Shown: positions 7,366 to 15,908 of the stretch, piece by piece
Numbering within the stretch: the first letter of the stretch is position 1
Layout of the letters: every line of letters starts with the position of its first letter
Origin: Chitinophagales bacterium
GTDB lineage: Bacteria; Bacteroidota; Bacteroidia; Chitinophagales; Chitinophagaceae
DNA length: 64,000 bases
Reading direction: 5' to 3'
Assembly (NCBI GenBank): GCA_015655015.1
Contig: JAATFV010000090.1
Span: forward strand, 124,001-188,000
Made by a program: the position numbers and the translations under genes
The notes under the pieces: model-generated
Told to the model about the DNA's origin: nothing
What the model saw: the letters and a program-made list of their open reading frames with translations, nothing else
The model's database searches: none

Positions 7366-8811
7366 ATGGAAATACCCATAACACCTGTGTCCTCCTCCGG
7401 CAAGAGCCCTGCGCCGGAAGATTCGTTTCGCGACCATCTGGCAACCCTCGATGCGGCCGGACGACGTAAGTGGGTGTTTGCACAACGTCCTTCGGGGAAA
7501 TGGTATCAGGCCAGAACGTATACCAGCTGGGTCTTTTTTGCCGTCTTTTTCGCCATGCCGTTCATTTACGTGCAGGGAAGACCGCTGTTCCTCTTCAATA
7601 TACCCAATGCCCGGTTTATTATTTTCGGAAAGGTGTTCTGGCCCCAGGACTTTTTCATTTTCGGGCTTACCATGGTAACCTTTATCATTTTCGTGATCCT
7701 GTTCACTGCCGCCTTCGGCCGTCTGTTCTGCGGCTGGATATGTCCCCAGACGATCTTTATGGAGATGCTCTTCCGCAAAGTGGAATATGCGATCGAAGGA
7801 GATGCGGCAAAACAAAAGCTCCTGAAAAATGCACCCTGGACCACTCATAAGATCTTTAAGAAGACCTTCAAGCATGGTATCTTCTTCCTGCTGGCCTTTG
7901 TCATTGCCAATACTTTCCTATCCTATATCATTGGGGTAAAGGAACTCTGGAAGATCATGACGGAGCCTGTCAGTGAACATATAGGCGGGCTGTTCTCGGT
8001 CCTCGTGTTCTCGGGGGTCTTTTATTCGGTGTACGCCTTTTTCCGTGAACAGGCCTGCACGGTGGTGTGTCCCTATGGACGCTTGCAGAGCGTTCTGCTG
8101 GACCGCAATTCCATGATCGTCGCTTATGATCACAAAAGAGGGGAGCCCAGGGAGAAATTCAGCAAGCAGCCAACCAGCCATGCCGGAGACTGTATCGACT
8201 GCTTCCAGTGTGTAAAGGTCTGCCCCACGGGAATCGATATCCGTAACGGCACCCAAATGGAGTGTGTCGGATGCACCGCCTGTATCGATGCCTGCGATCA
8301 CATGATGGAAAAGACCGGCCGTCCCATCGGGCTGATCCGTTATGCCTCTGAGAATGGCATATCCCGGGCCGAACCGCTGCGGTATACGCTCCGGATGAAA
8401 TTATATACCGGGCTGCTCTGCGTGCTGGTAGTTATCCTTTCAGGCCTGCTGCTGAGCAGGAAGGACGTGGACGCGACTATCATGCGTACGCCCGGAATGC
8501 TCTTCCAGGAGAGAGGACAGGACAGCGTGTCCAACCTGTACACGATCAAGGTCGCCAATAAGACCGTCCGGCAGGTTCCTCTCAGCCTGCGGATGGAAGA
8601 CATGAGCGGGAATATCCAGATCATCGGCGGAGGACCTATCTCCCTGAAACGGGAGGATGAAGGGACCGGGACATTTTTCGTGGTGATCCCCCGCAACCTG
8701 CTGCGGCAGCGAAAGACGGCTATACGGATAGGACTGTACGAAGGCAATAAAAGAATCGACGAGATACGCACAAATTTCCTGGGCCCGCTGCCCGATAACG
8801 ATAATGACTAA
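7366..8811 (+). CDS. ccoG: cbb3 oxidase accessory protein CcoG (4Fe-4S membrane protein)
   Basis: This membrane-bound ferredoxin-like protein of about 481 aa is thought to reduce Cu(II) for oxidase assembly. It has four to five membrane helices, the conserved CGWICPQTIFMEMLFRKVEY and CTVVCPYGRLQSVLLD motifs, two 4Fe-4S clusters (CIDCFQCVKVCPTGIDIRNG and CVGCTACIDACD), and a C-terminal periplasmic Ig-like FixG domain. The frame is also open from a TTG at 7357, but the ATG at 7366 (MEIPITPV) is the more plausible start. It sits between ccoP and ccoH in the usual order. Confidence 0.95.
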   Translation: MEIPITPVSSSGKSPAPEDSFRDHLATLDAAGRRKWVFAQRPSGKWYQARTYTSWVFFAVFFAMPFIYVQGRPLFLFNIPNARFIIFGKVFWPQDFFIFGLTMVTFIIFVILFTAAFGRLFCGWICPQTIFMEMLFRKVEYAIEGDAAKQKLLKNAPWTTHKIFKKTFKHGIFFLLAFVIANTFLSYIIGVKELWKIMTEPVSEHIGGLFSVLVFSGVFYSVYAFFREQACTVVCPYGRLQSVLLDRNSMIVAYDHKRGEPREKFSKQPTSHAGDCIDCFQCVKVCPTGIDIRNGTQMECVGCTACIDACDHMMEKTGRPIGLIRYASENGISRAEPLRYTLRMKLYTGLLCVLVVILSGLLLSRKDVDATIMRTPGMLFQERGQDSVSNLYTIKVANKTVRQVPLSLRMEDMSGNIQIIGGGPISLKREDEGTGTFFVVIPRNLLRQRKTAIRIGLYEGNKRIDEIRTNFLGPLPDNDND

Positions 8812-8822
8812 ACTATTTATTT

Positions 8823-9260
8823 ATGAACTGGGGAAACAGATTACTCCTGGTATTTGCCGTCTTCGGCAGTATGATATCTTATATGGTCTATCGCTGTATG
8901 GAAACACCCGTAGACCTGGTGAACAAAGAATATTATAAGGATGAACTCGTCTATCAGCAGGTGATCGACGGTGCGCATAAGGCCAATGGACTCTCCGGCA
9001 AAGTAATATTACAGCAGGAAGCGTCAACGATCTCCCTGCAATTTCCGGCTGAAATGAAAAATGGGGCCGTCAGCGGAACCGTTCTCTTTTACTGCCCTTC
9101 CAACAAGGAAAAGGACCGTCAGCTGCCCCTTAAGGTCGATGCCGGCGCCAGGCAGGAAATAGAAACCCGCTATTTTTCCCCCGGGCATTATAACGTAAAG
9201 ATCAGCTGGGAGAACAAGGGAGTTAACTATTTTACAGAAGAGCCTTTTACTATTCAATAA
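8823..9260 (+). CDS. ccoH: FixH/CcoH family protein
   Basis: This 145-aa protein has one N-terminal membrane helix (NRLLLVFAVFGSMISYMVYRCM), followed by the conserved VNKEYYKDELVYQQVIDGAHKANGL motif and a small beta-rich periplasmic domain. CcoH stabilises assembly intermediates of the cbb3 oxidase. It lies 11 bp after ccoG and 33 bp before the next gene, so it is co-transcribed. Confidence 0.92.
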   Translation: MNWGNRLLLVFAVFGSMISYMVYRCMETPVDLVNKEYYKDELVYQQVIDGAHKANGLSGKVILQQEASTISLQFPAEMKNGAVSGTVLFYCPSNKEKDRQLPLKVDAGARQEIETRYFSPGHYNVKISWENKGVNYFTEEPFTIQ

Positions 9261-9293
9261 TCATTTCAGAACCTATTTCAGAACCTCCTGTAT

Positions 9294-9998
9294 ATGATAG
9301 GACCGATCCTTATAGCAGGCTTTTCCCTGGGGCTCTTCAGCAGCCTGCACTGCATCGGCATGTGCGGCCCCCTGGTGCTGGCTTTGCCTTTACAGGGAGT
9401 TTCCGGGCCCCGCCGTATACTTGCTACCGGCTTGTATCATGGTGGAAGGATCGGCATGTATGCCGTATTGGGATCAATCTCCGGTCTGCTCGGCCACCGC
9501 ATTTATATTGCCGGTTGGCAACAGGGAATGTCTATCGGGTTGGGAACGGGAATTCTTTTAATGCTGGGATGGAAATGGATAGGACGGCCCCGGAAGATCT
9601 TCTTCCCGGATAAGCTCTACGGCGGCCTTCGGCGATGGATACTACGGCTCTGGCAGTCTCCTTCATCCGGAAGTTTTTTCTTGCTGGGCGTGGCCAATGG
9701 ATTGCTGCCCTGCGGAATGGTTTATCTGGCCGTTGCAGGAGCGGTGAGTCTCTCCGGGATAGGCCAGGGACTGGCTTTCATGCTCTCTTTTGGGGCAGGC
9801 ACCCTACCCCTGTTGCTGGCGCTAAGCTATTCCGGTCATCGTATCCGCCTGAATTTCCGGGGTTTCCTTCAAAAGGGCCTCCCCTTTCTGATGGCGCTCA
9901 TGGCCGTCTTGCTCATACTGCGGGGATTGAACCTGGGGATACCCTATATCAGTCCCCTGCTCCCCGGAGCAAAAGGCGGAGCGGTTGAATGTCACTAA
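9294..9998 (+). CDS. TauE/SafE-like membrane protein at end of cco operon
   Basis: This 234-aa protein has about six membrane helices and opens with the motif SLGLFSSLHCIGMCGPLVLALPL. A second, similar half motif follows (GVANGLLPCGMVYLAVAGA). The paired Cys-containing repeats are typical of the SafE/DsbD-like families (UPF0721/DUF2217) found next to cco genes, where a role in copper or thiol handling during oxidase maturation is likely. Direct evidence for transport of sulfite is absent. Its stop codon overlaps that of the convergent histidine kinase by 4 bp. Confidence 0.85.
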   Translation: MIGPILIAGFSLGLFSSLHCIGMCGPLVLALPLQGVSGPRRILATGLYHGGRIGMYAVLGSISGLLGHRIYIAGWQQGMSIGLGTGILLMLGWKWIGRPRKIFFPDKLYGGLRRWILRLWQSPSSGSFFLLGVANGLLPCGMVYLAVAGAVSLSGIGQGLAFMLSFGAGTLPLLLALSYSGHRIRLNFRGFLQKGLPFLMALMAVLLILRGLNLGIPYISPLLPGAKGGAVECH

Positions 9999-11557
9999 AG
10001 TTGCTGACCGGAAGGAATGCTGACAGTAATGGTAGTACCCTGGCCAAGGATACTGTCCAGGTGAATGGAGCCCTGAAGGAGGTCTACATACCGTTTGACA
10101 ATATGCAAACCCAGCCCCGTCCCCTCTATATTCTGGGCGTTGTCGCCCCGGAAAAAGCTACTGAAAAGGTGTTGCTGATCTTCCCTTGAAATGCCGATCC
10201 CTTCGTCTCTTATGGACAGCACCATCCCCTTTTCATCCGGATGGGTAACCTTCAGCCATATGCCGGCATTCACGGGAGAGAACTTAACGGCATTGCTGAC
10301 GAGGTTGATCAGGATATTTTTCAGGAGCCGCTTGTCGCTGACAAAACTGCTTTCCCCCTGGTAGTCGCAATAGATAATTTGTCCATCTTTTACCAGGGCT
10401 CTCATCTCTTCGGCCACTTCTTCCAGAAATTCCTTTACCTGGAAGGGGGCCAGATCCATTTTAACCCTTCCTTCCTCCAGCCGGCCCAGGGAGAGGAAAT
10501 CCTCCAGCAGGTCGTTGAGATGTTTCACCGAGTCTTTGATACGGCGGATATGTTTGTCCCGCTGTTCCTGCTGTTCTTCCCGGGTATATTTCGACAGAAG
10601 AGCTGCCGAAGAGAGCACCGTGCTGAGCGGCGTTCTGAACTCATGGGAAGCCATGGATACAAAACGGGACTTGATCTCATTCAATTCTTTTTCCTTGTTA
10701 AGAGCCTCATTCAATTCCGTTTGCGAACGCTCCAATTCCTGCAGGGCTTCCCGGAGAATAAGGGTCCGTTGCTCTACTTTGGTCTCCAGCTCCGTATTCA
10801 GCCGTCCAATATCGCTGGTGATCTTCTCCAGCTCGGCCTTCCTGTCCAGTAATTCCTTCTCAGACTGCTTGCGTGCAGTAATATCCACGAGGAAGGCAAT
10901 AACAAAAAGCCTGTCCTTCTGCCGGTAATAGCTGAGACTGACCTCGACGGGAAATTCCTTATTGCTTTTTTTGCGGGCAAACAAATCCCTGCCGTGCCCC
11001 ATAGTCCTGTTACCCGGGTGTTCATAAAAACCTTCGCGGTATCCTACATGCGCCTTATGAAAGCGGCCAGGTATCAATACGTCAATGGACTTGCCCAGCA
11101 ATTCGTCCCGCTCATATTCGAACAGCTGGAAAGCGGCCGGATTCAACAGGACAATCTTTCCTTTGTCGTCCGTGAGAATAATTCCTTCTGTAGCGTGCTC
11201 GAATAGCGCGTTGACCTGCATTTGCTCCGATTCGATAGACCGGTACAGCTTTTTTACATACAATACGAATATCATGGTCATAATGACGATGATGAGCGAA
11301 AAGAGGTGCTGCATGATGACCTGCTCCCGTTCCATGCTTTCGTGCCGGTAAAAGGATGCAACGACGATCAGCACAATACTGATCGCACCGAATAACTTCG
11401 TATACCCATCGTCTTTCAGGAAGATCGTCAGGAGGATGGCGGCGATGAGTCCTCCGTCGAAGAAGCTGAAACCGGGATTGAGGTATTGCAATACCGCCGA
11501 ACACAGGGTCACAATGGAACAGAACAGGAGTACATTGAATGATTTTTCCTTGAACAT
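9995..11557 (-). CDS. PAS-domain membrane histidine kinase
   Basis: This 520-aa protein has four membrane helices in residues 1-102, a PAS domain at about 115-230 (EHATEGIILTDDKGKIVLLN), a long coiled coil (230-295), a HisKA dimerisation domain with catalytic H305 (SMASHEFRTPLS), and an ATPase domain (NLVSNAVKFS, DEGIGIS, GTGLGLHIVKRY). It lacks its own receiver. No response regulator is adjacent; the receiver-Crp gene at 1-766 is the closest plausible partner. A perfect -7 element TATATTTG (11594-11587) lies upstream without recognisable boxes, so the kinase may be made constitutively. The PAS stretch aligning with the FixL haem ligand reads NRTMGHGR, with Arg where FixL has His, so haem sensing of the FixL kind is not supported. 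Confidence 0.93.
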   Translation of the reverse strand: MFKEKSFNVLLFCSIVTLCSAVLQYLNPGFSFFDGGLIAAILLTIFLKDDGYTKLFGAISIVLIVVASFYRHESMEREQVIMQHLFSLIIVIMTMIFVLYVKKLYRSIESEQMQVNALFEHATEGIILTDDKGKIVLLNPAAFQLFEYERDELLGKSIDVLIPGRFHKAHVGYREGFYEHPGNRTMGHGRDLFARKKSNKEFPVEVSLSYYRQKDRLFVIAFLVDITARKQSEKELLDRKAELEKITSDIGRLNTELETKVEQRTLILREALQELERSQTELNEALNKEKELNEIKSRFVSMASHEFRTPLSTVLSSAALLSKYTREEQQEQRDKHIRRIKDSVKHLNDLLEDFLSLGRLEEGRVKMDLAPFQVKEFLEEVAEEMRALVKDGQIIYCDYQGESSFVSDKRLLKNILINLVSNAVKFSPVNAGIWLKVTHPDEKGMVLSIRDEGIGISREDQQHLFSSFFRGDNAQNIEGTGLGLHIVKRYVDLLQGSIHLDSILGQGTTITVSIPSGQQL

Positions 11558-11640
11558 ACCGTGGTGTCGTTAAGAGAGATTTATGCCAAATATAAGAAGA
11601 ACTCCCGCTCAGTCATACCTCAATATTTTTTCAGGGCTGC

Positions 11641-12729
11641 TTAATAATATCGTATCAGGGCAATATGGCCGTAATCCTTCAGCCGGTCTTTGTCCACCCA
11701 TTCCACGTCTCCTCCATTCTCCAGCACTTGCTGTATGATGCTGTCCACCGGGTCCCCGATGTAGAAAGCGGATGGGACATTCTTTTTATTTCCGATGGCC
11801 GGTAATTCTCCCGGAACATCTGTTGTAAAACCGTGTTCCAATACCAGCAGCCGGTTGTTCCTGTATTTTGCCGTCTTGTTCACATCTTTTATACCACAGG
11901 CCCCCTTGCCGGTATTCAGGGCTTCTTCCACCTGGCGCACGGCATTCTGCTGCCGGATCTCCTGCCAATCGGCGAGATAGGGTTGCAGCGACTGTCTCAA
12001 TTCCTCTTCGGAGCTGTCCTGGCAGTTTTTATGGATGTAGGCAGCAATATTTTTTTCATGACGGGTAATCTTCGCAAAATGACCGGTCACCCGGCTATCT
12101 CCCAGGACGAATACCGGCCGGGGATAAGCTTTCAGCATGGCAGACAGGCCTTCATCCATGTGCAGGAGGAATTTATCCAGCATGGTCTCCCTCCTGGTGG
12201 AGGGATCGGAGAAATTAGCCGCTCTTTCCGGCACTTCGTTAAGATAGGCATATACATTGTCAGGGCCATTGGATTTGATCAGGCGCAGGCCACTGGCATT
12301 GCCGAGGTACGTCTTCGATTGCCGGGCGCTCAGCAGGAAAACGAGATATTCAATGGTCTCCTGTTTACAATTCACCAGGTCCCGCATATGAAAGGGGGCA
12401 TCCACCACTACTTTTTCCTCTACGGGAATATTCAGGTAAACAATCTTTTCCGTGTCCGGCGAGACGAACAGGGCGACGCTCTGTTTGTGCGTAGCGTAGT
12501 TGAGGCTCTTACACAGCTGCTGCAATTTCTTTGTAACCGGAAGGGCCTGGTCGGAAGGATAATTGGCCATGAGCTCTTTTTCGACCTTGGTCAAGGCAGC
12601 TTTCTGCCGGCATTCCAGCTCAGCTTTAGATGTCATTTTCGGTTCGAATGGCAGCACAACCGTGACAGTCGGGAAATGCTCCCTCGTCTCAGTCAAAGGG
12701 GTTTCTTCCACAATCGTTGTTATATGCAT
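11641..12729 (-). CDS. baeRF-family protein (bacterial release factor-like, eRF1 domain fold)
   Basis: This 362-aa soluble protein is unlike housekeeping RF1/RF2. The middle part has the domain-2-like stretch RPVFVLGDSRVTGHFAKITRH. The C-terminus (NKKNVPSAFYIGDPVDSIIQQVLENGGDVEWVDKDRLKDYGHIALIRYY) resembles the L30e-like third domain of eRF1/Pelota. Such bacterial archaeo-eukaryotic release factor relatives are largely uncharacterised and have been proposed to act in ribosome rescue. Its promoter carries the paired boxes at exact spacing, which puts it in the stress/low-oxygen set. I recognise the family by motif only. Confidence 0.65.
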   Translation of the reverse strand: MHITTIVEETPLTETREHFPTVTVVLPFEPKMTSKAELECRQKAALTKVEKELMANYPSDQALPVTKKLQQLCKSLNYATHKQSVALFVSPDTEKIVYLNIPVEEKVVVDAPFHMRDLVNCKQETIEYLVFLLSARQSKTYLGNASGLRLIKSNGPDNVYAYLNEVPERAANFSDPSTRRETMLDKFLLHMDEGLSAMLKAYPRPVFVLGDSRVTGHFAKITRHEKNIAAYIHKNCQDSSEEELRQSLQPYLADWQEIRQQNAVRQVEEALNTGKGACGIKDVNKTAKYRNNRLLVLEHGFTTDVPGELPAIGNKKNVPSAFYIGDPVDSIIQQVLENGGDVEWVDKDRLKDYGHIALIRYY

Positions 12730-12751
12730 AGTATGGGTGTTTAATATTAAT

Positions 12752-12848
12752 CAAAGATATTTTACTGTCCTGCCCGGGGCAATGATGATAATCAGCATAT
12801 TCAATGACCTCGCTCATTCTCCGGCATTTCCAGTCCTAGTTACTTTAC
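12752..12848. promoter_or_regulatory. Shared divergent promoter with paired boxes (baeRF leftward, USP rightward)
   Basis: Boxes ATGATgataATCAG (12782-12795) and ATGACctcgCTCAT (12804-12817) are 8 bp apart. Leftward, a perfect -7 TATCTTTG (12759-12752) lies exactly 22 bp from the nearer box and serves the baeRF gene. Rightward, TACTTTAC (12841-12848) lies 23 bp from the nearer box and precedes the USP gene. The pair could therefore act in both directions. Confidence 0.65.
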
Positions 12849-12861
12849 AGAAAAATACTAT

Positions 12862-13698
12862 ATGGAAAAGATACTGCTGGCGTTGGACGCGCAAAATCTG
12901 AATATAAACTCCATCGACTTCGCCTGCTACCTGGCGAAGCTGACCCATTCCCGGCTGACAGGCATTTTCCTGGAAAATCTTTTATACGGGGAAAAGGTCT
13001 TCAACCCGGTGATGACCGGCGCGGCCTATCCTCCGGTCTCCCTCGTTACTGTACAGGACACCGGCCCGGCGAAGGACCTGACGGAAGAAAATATCCGCCT
13101 TTTTAAAGAAGTCTGCCTTTGCAGAGGTGTTGAGCCGCTGATACATCGCGACCGGGGTGTCCCGGTAAAGGAGATCATAGAAGAAAGCCGGTTTGCCGAC
13201 CTGATCATCGTGGATCCGGAGACTTCTTTCACCAGGGGAAATGAATCGCTGCCCGGACGTTTTGTGAAAGACGTATTGCTGGAAGCCGAGTGCCCGGTTA
13301 TCCTGTCACCCTATAGTTTTGAAAGTATCGATGAGATCATTTTTTCTTATAACGGGACCCGGTCATCCGTATTTGCCATTAAGCAATTCACCTATCTCTT
13401 CCCGGAACTAAAGCAAAAAAAAGTAACCATTGTGAATGTGCGGAGTGCCGGTGAACACGCCATAGAAGAGCCTTTTAAAATGAAAGAATGGTTAAAAAAT
13501 CACTACGGCGAAGTGGAATTTGCCGTGTTGGCAGGGGATCCCGCCGACGAGCTGTTCGGGTATCTGCTGAACAGGAAGAACGGTTTTGTCATCATGGGCG
13601 CCTACGGACGGGGAATGGTCTCCCGCTTTTTCAAGCCCAGCCATGCCCGGCTCATCGTCAAAACGGTGAACCTGCCGATCTTTATCGCTCATCATTAA
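12862..13698 (+). CDS. Universal stress protein, two UspA domains
   Basis: This 278-aa cytoplasmic protein starts MEKILLALDAQNLNINSIDFACYLAKL. It has two tandem UspA-like Rossmann domains; the second begins near residue 150 (DEIIFSYNGTRSSVFAIKQFTYLF) and ends with a nucleotide-loop-like GAYGRGMVSRFFKPS. USPs bind ATP or AMP and support survival in growth arrest and anoxia; the precise role here is unknown. It is the first of five full-length USP genes in the window, three of them close relatives (this one, 14372-15193 and 50720-51541). It is divergent from the baeRF gene and shares its box pair. Confidence 0.9.
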   Translation: MEKILLALDAQNLNINSIDFACYLAKLTHSRLTGIFLENLLYGEKVFNPVMTGAAYPPVSLVTVQDTGPAKDLTEENIRLFKEVCLCRGVEPLIHRDRGVPVKEIIEESRFADLIIVDPETSFTRGNESLPGRFVKDVLLEAECPVILSPYSFESIDEIIFSYNGTRSSVFAIKQFTYLFPELKQKKVTIVNVRSAGEHAIEEPFKMKEWLKNHYGEVEFAVLAGDPADELFGYLLNRKNGFVIMGAYGRGMVSRFFKPSHARLIVKTVNLPIFIAHH

Positions 13699-13713
13699 GA
13701 GGAAAGGCAGAAA

Positions 13714-13779
13714 AGGATATTTATCATCTGTTGAACTGACGGGGATCAGGATATTTGAAGCCAGGTCGAATTAGCTTTA
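13714..13779 (+). promoter_or_regulatory. Paired boxes and -7 element, holin-like/USP operon
   Basis: AGGATatttATCAT (13714-13727), 8 bp, CTGACggggATCAG (13736-13749), 22 bp, then TAGCTTTA (13772-13779). The distal box is degenerate in its left half, but the positions match the island-wide geometry exactly. Confidence 0.68.
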
Positions 13780-13795
13780 ACAAAAAGATTATTGG

Positions 13796-14158
13796 ATGGA
13801 AGAGTTCATAAAAGTCGAGACGCTGATCGATCACACCAGGGAGTACATAAATACCCGGATCGATGAAACCAGGCTGAAGGCAGCGGAAAAAGCTTCCGGA
13901 GTCATTGCCCTGCTGATCGCCCGCGCCGTGGTCAATTTGGTCTTCCTATTCAGTCTTTTTTTCGCCAGCGTGGCTGGTGCTTACGGGCTGGGAATCTGGC
14001 TGGGTAAGATGTGGCTGGGCTTCCTGCTCGTGGCAGGAGCTTATTTTCTGGCAGGATGTATCGTCTGGGCAGCCAGGGAACGGCTCCTCCAGATTCCGGT
14101 CATGAACGCCATTATTCATCAACTCTTTAAAAATGATGATCCCGATGAGGAAGATTAG
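13796..14158 (+). CDS. Phage-holin-superfamily-like small membrane protein
   Basis: This 120-aa protein has an amphipathic N-terminal helix (residues 1-40), two membrane helices (about 42-65 and 72-93) and an acidic tail. The layout matches the holin-superfamily-III/YqjE-like membrane proteins that are widespread in chromosomes and often lie next to YqjD/YqjK-like proteins. There is no phage context here; a membrane-stress role is the more likely reading. It overlaps the next gene by 26 bp and heads a four-gene operon under a paired-box promoter. Confidence 0.65.
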   Translation: MEEFIKVETLIDHTREYINTRIDETRLKAAEKASGVIALLIARAVVNLVFLFSLFFASVAGAYGLGIWLGKMWLGFLLVAGAYFLAGCIVWAARERLLQIPVMNAIIHQLFKNDDPDEED

Positions 14159-14375
14159 AAGAATCAGCCATTTACGAAAGGAACAGACGCGCCTGCAGCA
14201 GCGGCGGGCCGAGCTGGAGGATGCTCTTCGCAATGACTGGAAGACCATCCGGCAGACCCTGCAGCCGGCTACCCTGGCGCGGGAGGCCCTGGTCTCCGGT
14301 GTTACATGGATCGGCGATCAGCTGCTGTCGAAGTGGCTGCCGGTCAAAAAAAGCGCTAAAAAACACCACTCATGA
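14133..14375 (+). CDS. Small basic protein, partner of holin-like protein
   Basis: This 80-aa protein is rich in Arg/Lys, with an N-terminal helical region (HLRKEQTRLQQRRAELEDALRNDW) and a C-terminal KKSAKKHH tail. I do not recognise a family, although the size and position resemble YqjK in the enterobacterial yqjDEK cluster. Several starts are possible (14133, 14136, 14145). It overlaps the preceding gene by 26 bp and the following USP gene by 4 bp (ATGA), so all three are translationally coupled. Confidence 0.65.
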   Translation: MMIPMRKIRRISHLRKEQTRLQQRRAELEDALRNDWKTIRQTLQPATLAREALVSGVTWIGDQLLSKWLPVKKSAKKHHS

Positions 14376-15193
14376 AAAAAATAATCTTGTCATTTGAAGG
14401 ATCCAATTTTGCGGAAGAAACGCTGGAATTTGCGCGGCAGCTGAATGCCTTATCCCCTGTCTTCCTGGCGGCGGCTTTCCTGCCGGAAGTGGATTATGCC
14501 CGGTTCTCGAGCTTGTCGGGGGGGATCGTTGCGCCAGGTATTGCGCTCGCAGCGAACAATGAAGATGACACCATTCAAAAAAACAGTGCGCGCATAAGGG
14601 AATTTTGTATAACACATAATATCAAATTTGCAATACATACGGACCGTTTTGATTTCGCCTTGTCTGCTATCCGTAAGGAAACCCGTTTTTCAGATCTCCT
14701 CGTATTAAGCGGCCGTCATTTCTTCGAAAATATAGATGCCGACCAGCCCAATGCCTACATGAAGGAGATCCTGCACACAACAGAATGTCCGATCCTGATG
14801 GTCCCTGAAAAACCTGTCCTCCCTGATCATCTGATCCTTGCCTATGACGGCACACAATCCTCGATACATGCCATCCGTCAGTTCACGTACCTTTTCCCGG
14901 AGTTCAGCGATACGCCAGCCACCCTGGTTTATATCAATGACAAGAATGATGAGCCCCTGCCGGACGAATCATTCATAGAAGAGCTGGTCTCCCATCATTT
15001 TAAGGATTTACGCCTGCTGAAGCTAAAGATGGGGCCTAAGGACTTTGCCCATACGTGGGTCGCCGACAAAATCAATCCCTGGCTGATAACAGGAGCCTAC
15101 GGGCGCTCGGATCTGTCGCTATTGTTCTCAAAAAGCTTTATTACCACGCTGATCAAAGAAAATAAAATACCGGTATTCGTCGCACATATTTAA
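14372..15193 (+). CDS. Universal stress protein, two UspA domains
   Basis: This 273-aa USP starts MKKIILSFEGSNFAEETLEFARQL. The first domain ends near TECPILMVPEKP, and the second starts with LILAYDGTQSSIHAIRQFTYLFPEF and ends GAYGRSDLSLLFSKSF. It is closely similar in organisation to the USPs at 12862-13698 and 50720-51541 (shared phrase AYDGxxxSxxAxxQFxYLxP). The 4-bp overlap with the upstream small basic protein links its expression to the holin-like operon. Confidence 0.9.
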   Translation: MKKIILSFEGSNFAEETLEFARQLNALSPVFLAAAFLPEVDYARFSSLSGGIVAPGIALAANNEDDTIQKNSARIREFCITHNIKFAIHTDRFDFALSAIRKETRFSDLLVLSGRHFFENIDADQPNAYMKEILHTTECPILMVPEKPVLPDHLILAYDGTQSSIHAIRQFTYLFPEFSDTPATLVYINDKNDEPLPDESFIEELVSHHFKDLRLLKLKMGPKDFAHTWVADKINPWLITGAYGRSDLSLLFSKSFITTLIKENKIPVFVAHI

Positions 15194-15233
15194 ACGGCAA
15201 AAGCCATTTGACAATTATTAAATCCTCCTTCCC

Positions 15234-15869
15234 ATGTTCCAGGACAGAACAGATGCCGGTGCTCAGCTGGCGGAAAAATTAGAGAAATATGCTCCCGCAC
15301 AGGGGATCCTTCTTGCGGTACCCGGAGGTGGCGTACCTGTTGCTTACGCAGTAGCAAAAAAGACAGGCTTGCCCCTGGACCTCTTACCGATGATGAATAT
15401 CGGGCATCCGCAAAACAGGGAATTTGCTATTGGGGCCGTAAGCCTGACAGACAGCCATTTCACATCCTATAATGGTATTGCCAGTCATTATATCAAGCTG
15501 GAAACGGAACGTATCAGAAAGAGGCTTAGAGAAATGGAAGTGAAGTTCATGGGGCTCTCCCAACATCACAGCCTGAAGGACAAGACCGTTATAATCGTAG
15601 ACGACGGCCTGGCATCCGGCAACAACCTGGTCAACGCCATAACGATGCTCCGCAAAGAAGGAGCTGCCGGAATCGTGCTGGCTGTCCCTGTCGCATCGCG
15701 CCTTGCCGCCACCAAGCTTGCCCAGGTCGTGGATGAGCTGGTATGTGTGCTGATACCGGATGAATTTCAGGGTATCGAACATTTTTACGAGGACTATCAC
15801 CGGATAAGGGACGAGGAAATGTTCGAGTATCTTAATAAATCCAGAGGGACGAGCCCGCAAATGGTATGA
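15234..15869 (+). CDS. Phosphoribosyltransferase-family protein
   Basis: This 211-aa protein has the type I PRTase fold, with the PRPP-binding motif VIIVDDGLASGNN near residues 120-132 and an N-terminal AVPGGGVPVAYAVAKKTGLPLDL stretch. Related proteins commonly lie next to USP and stress genes (for example in mycobacterial dormancy regions), but their substrates are unknown. The gene begins 40 bp after the USP gene with no promoter boxes in between, so it probably belongs to the same transcript. Confidence 0.85.
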   Translation: MFQDRTDAGAQLAEKLEKYAPAQGILLAVPGGGVPVAYAVAKKTGLPLDLLPMMNIGHPQNREFAIGAVSLTDSHFTSYNGIASHYIKLETERIRKRLREMEVKFMGLSQHHSLKDKTVIIVDDGLASGNNLVNAITMLRKEGAAGIVLAVPVASRLAATKLAQVVDELVCVLIPDEFQGIEHFYEDYHRIRDEEMFEYLNKSRGTSPQMV

Positions 15870-15908
15870 CTGCAAAAGGAGTGATCGCTAACACAGAAAA
15901 TAAAAATA

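Noticed and set aside
7357-7368. TTG start of ccoG
   Set aside because: An ATG three codons later fits better and TTG starts are rare in Bacteroidota.
9995-11557. FixL-type haem PAS sensor
   Set aside because: The stretch corresponding to the FixL haem-binding His reads NRTMGHGR, with Arg at the ligand position; the PAS is of a general type.
11833-12744. Rightward 303-aa frame opposite the baeRF gene
   Set aside because: Long only because of codon structure of the opposite gene; composition not protein-like (many His/Gln/Arg), no motifs.
13796-14158. Prophage remnant because of the holin-like protein
   Set aside because: No other phage genes, and the neighbours are stress genes in overlapping arrangement; holin-like fold alone is not evidence of phage.
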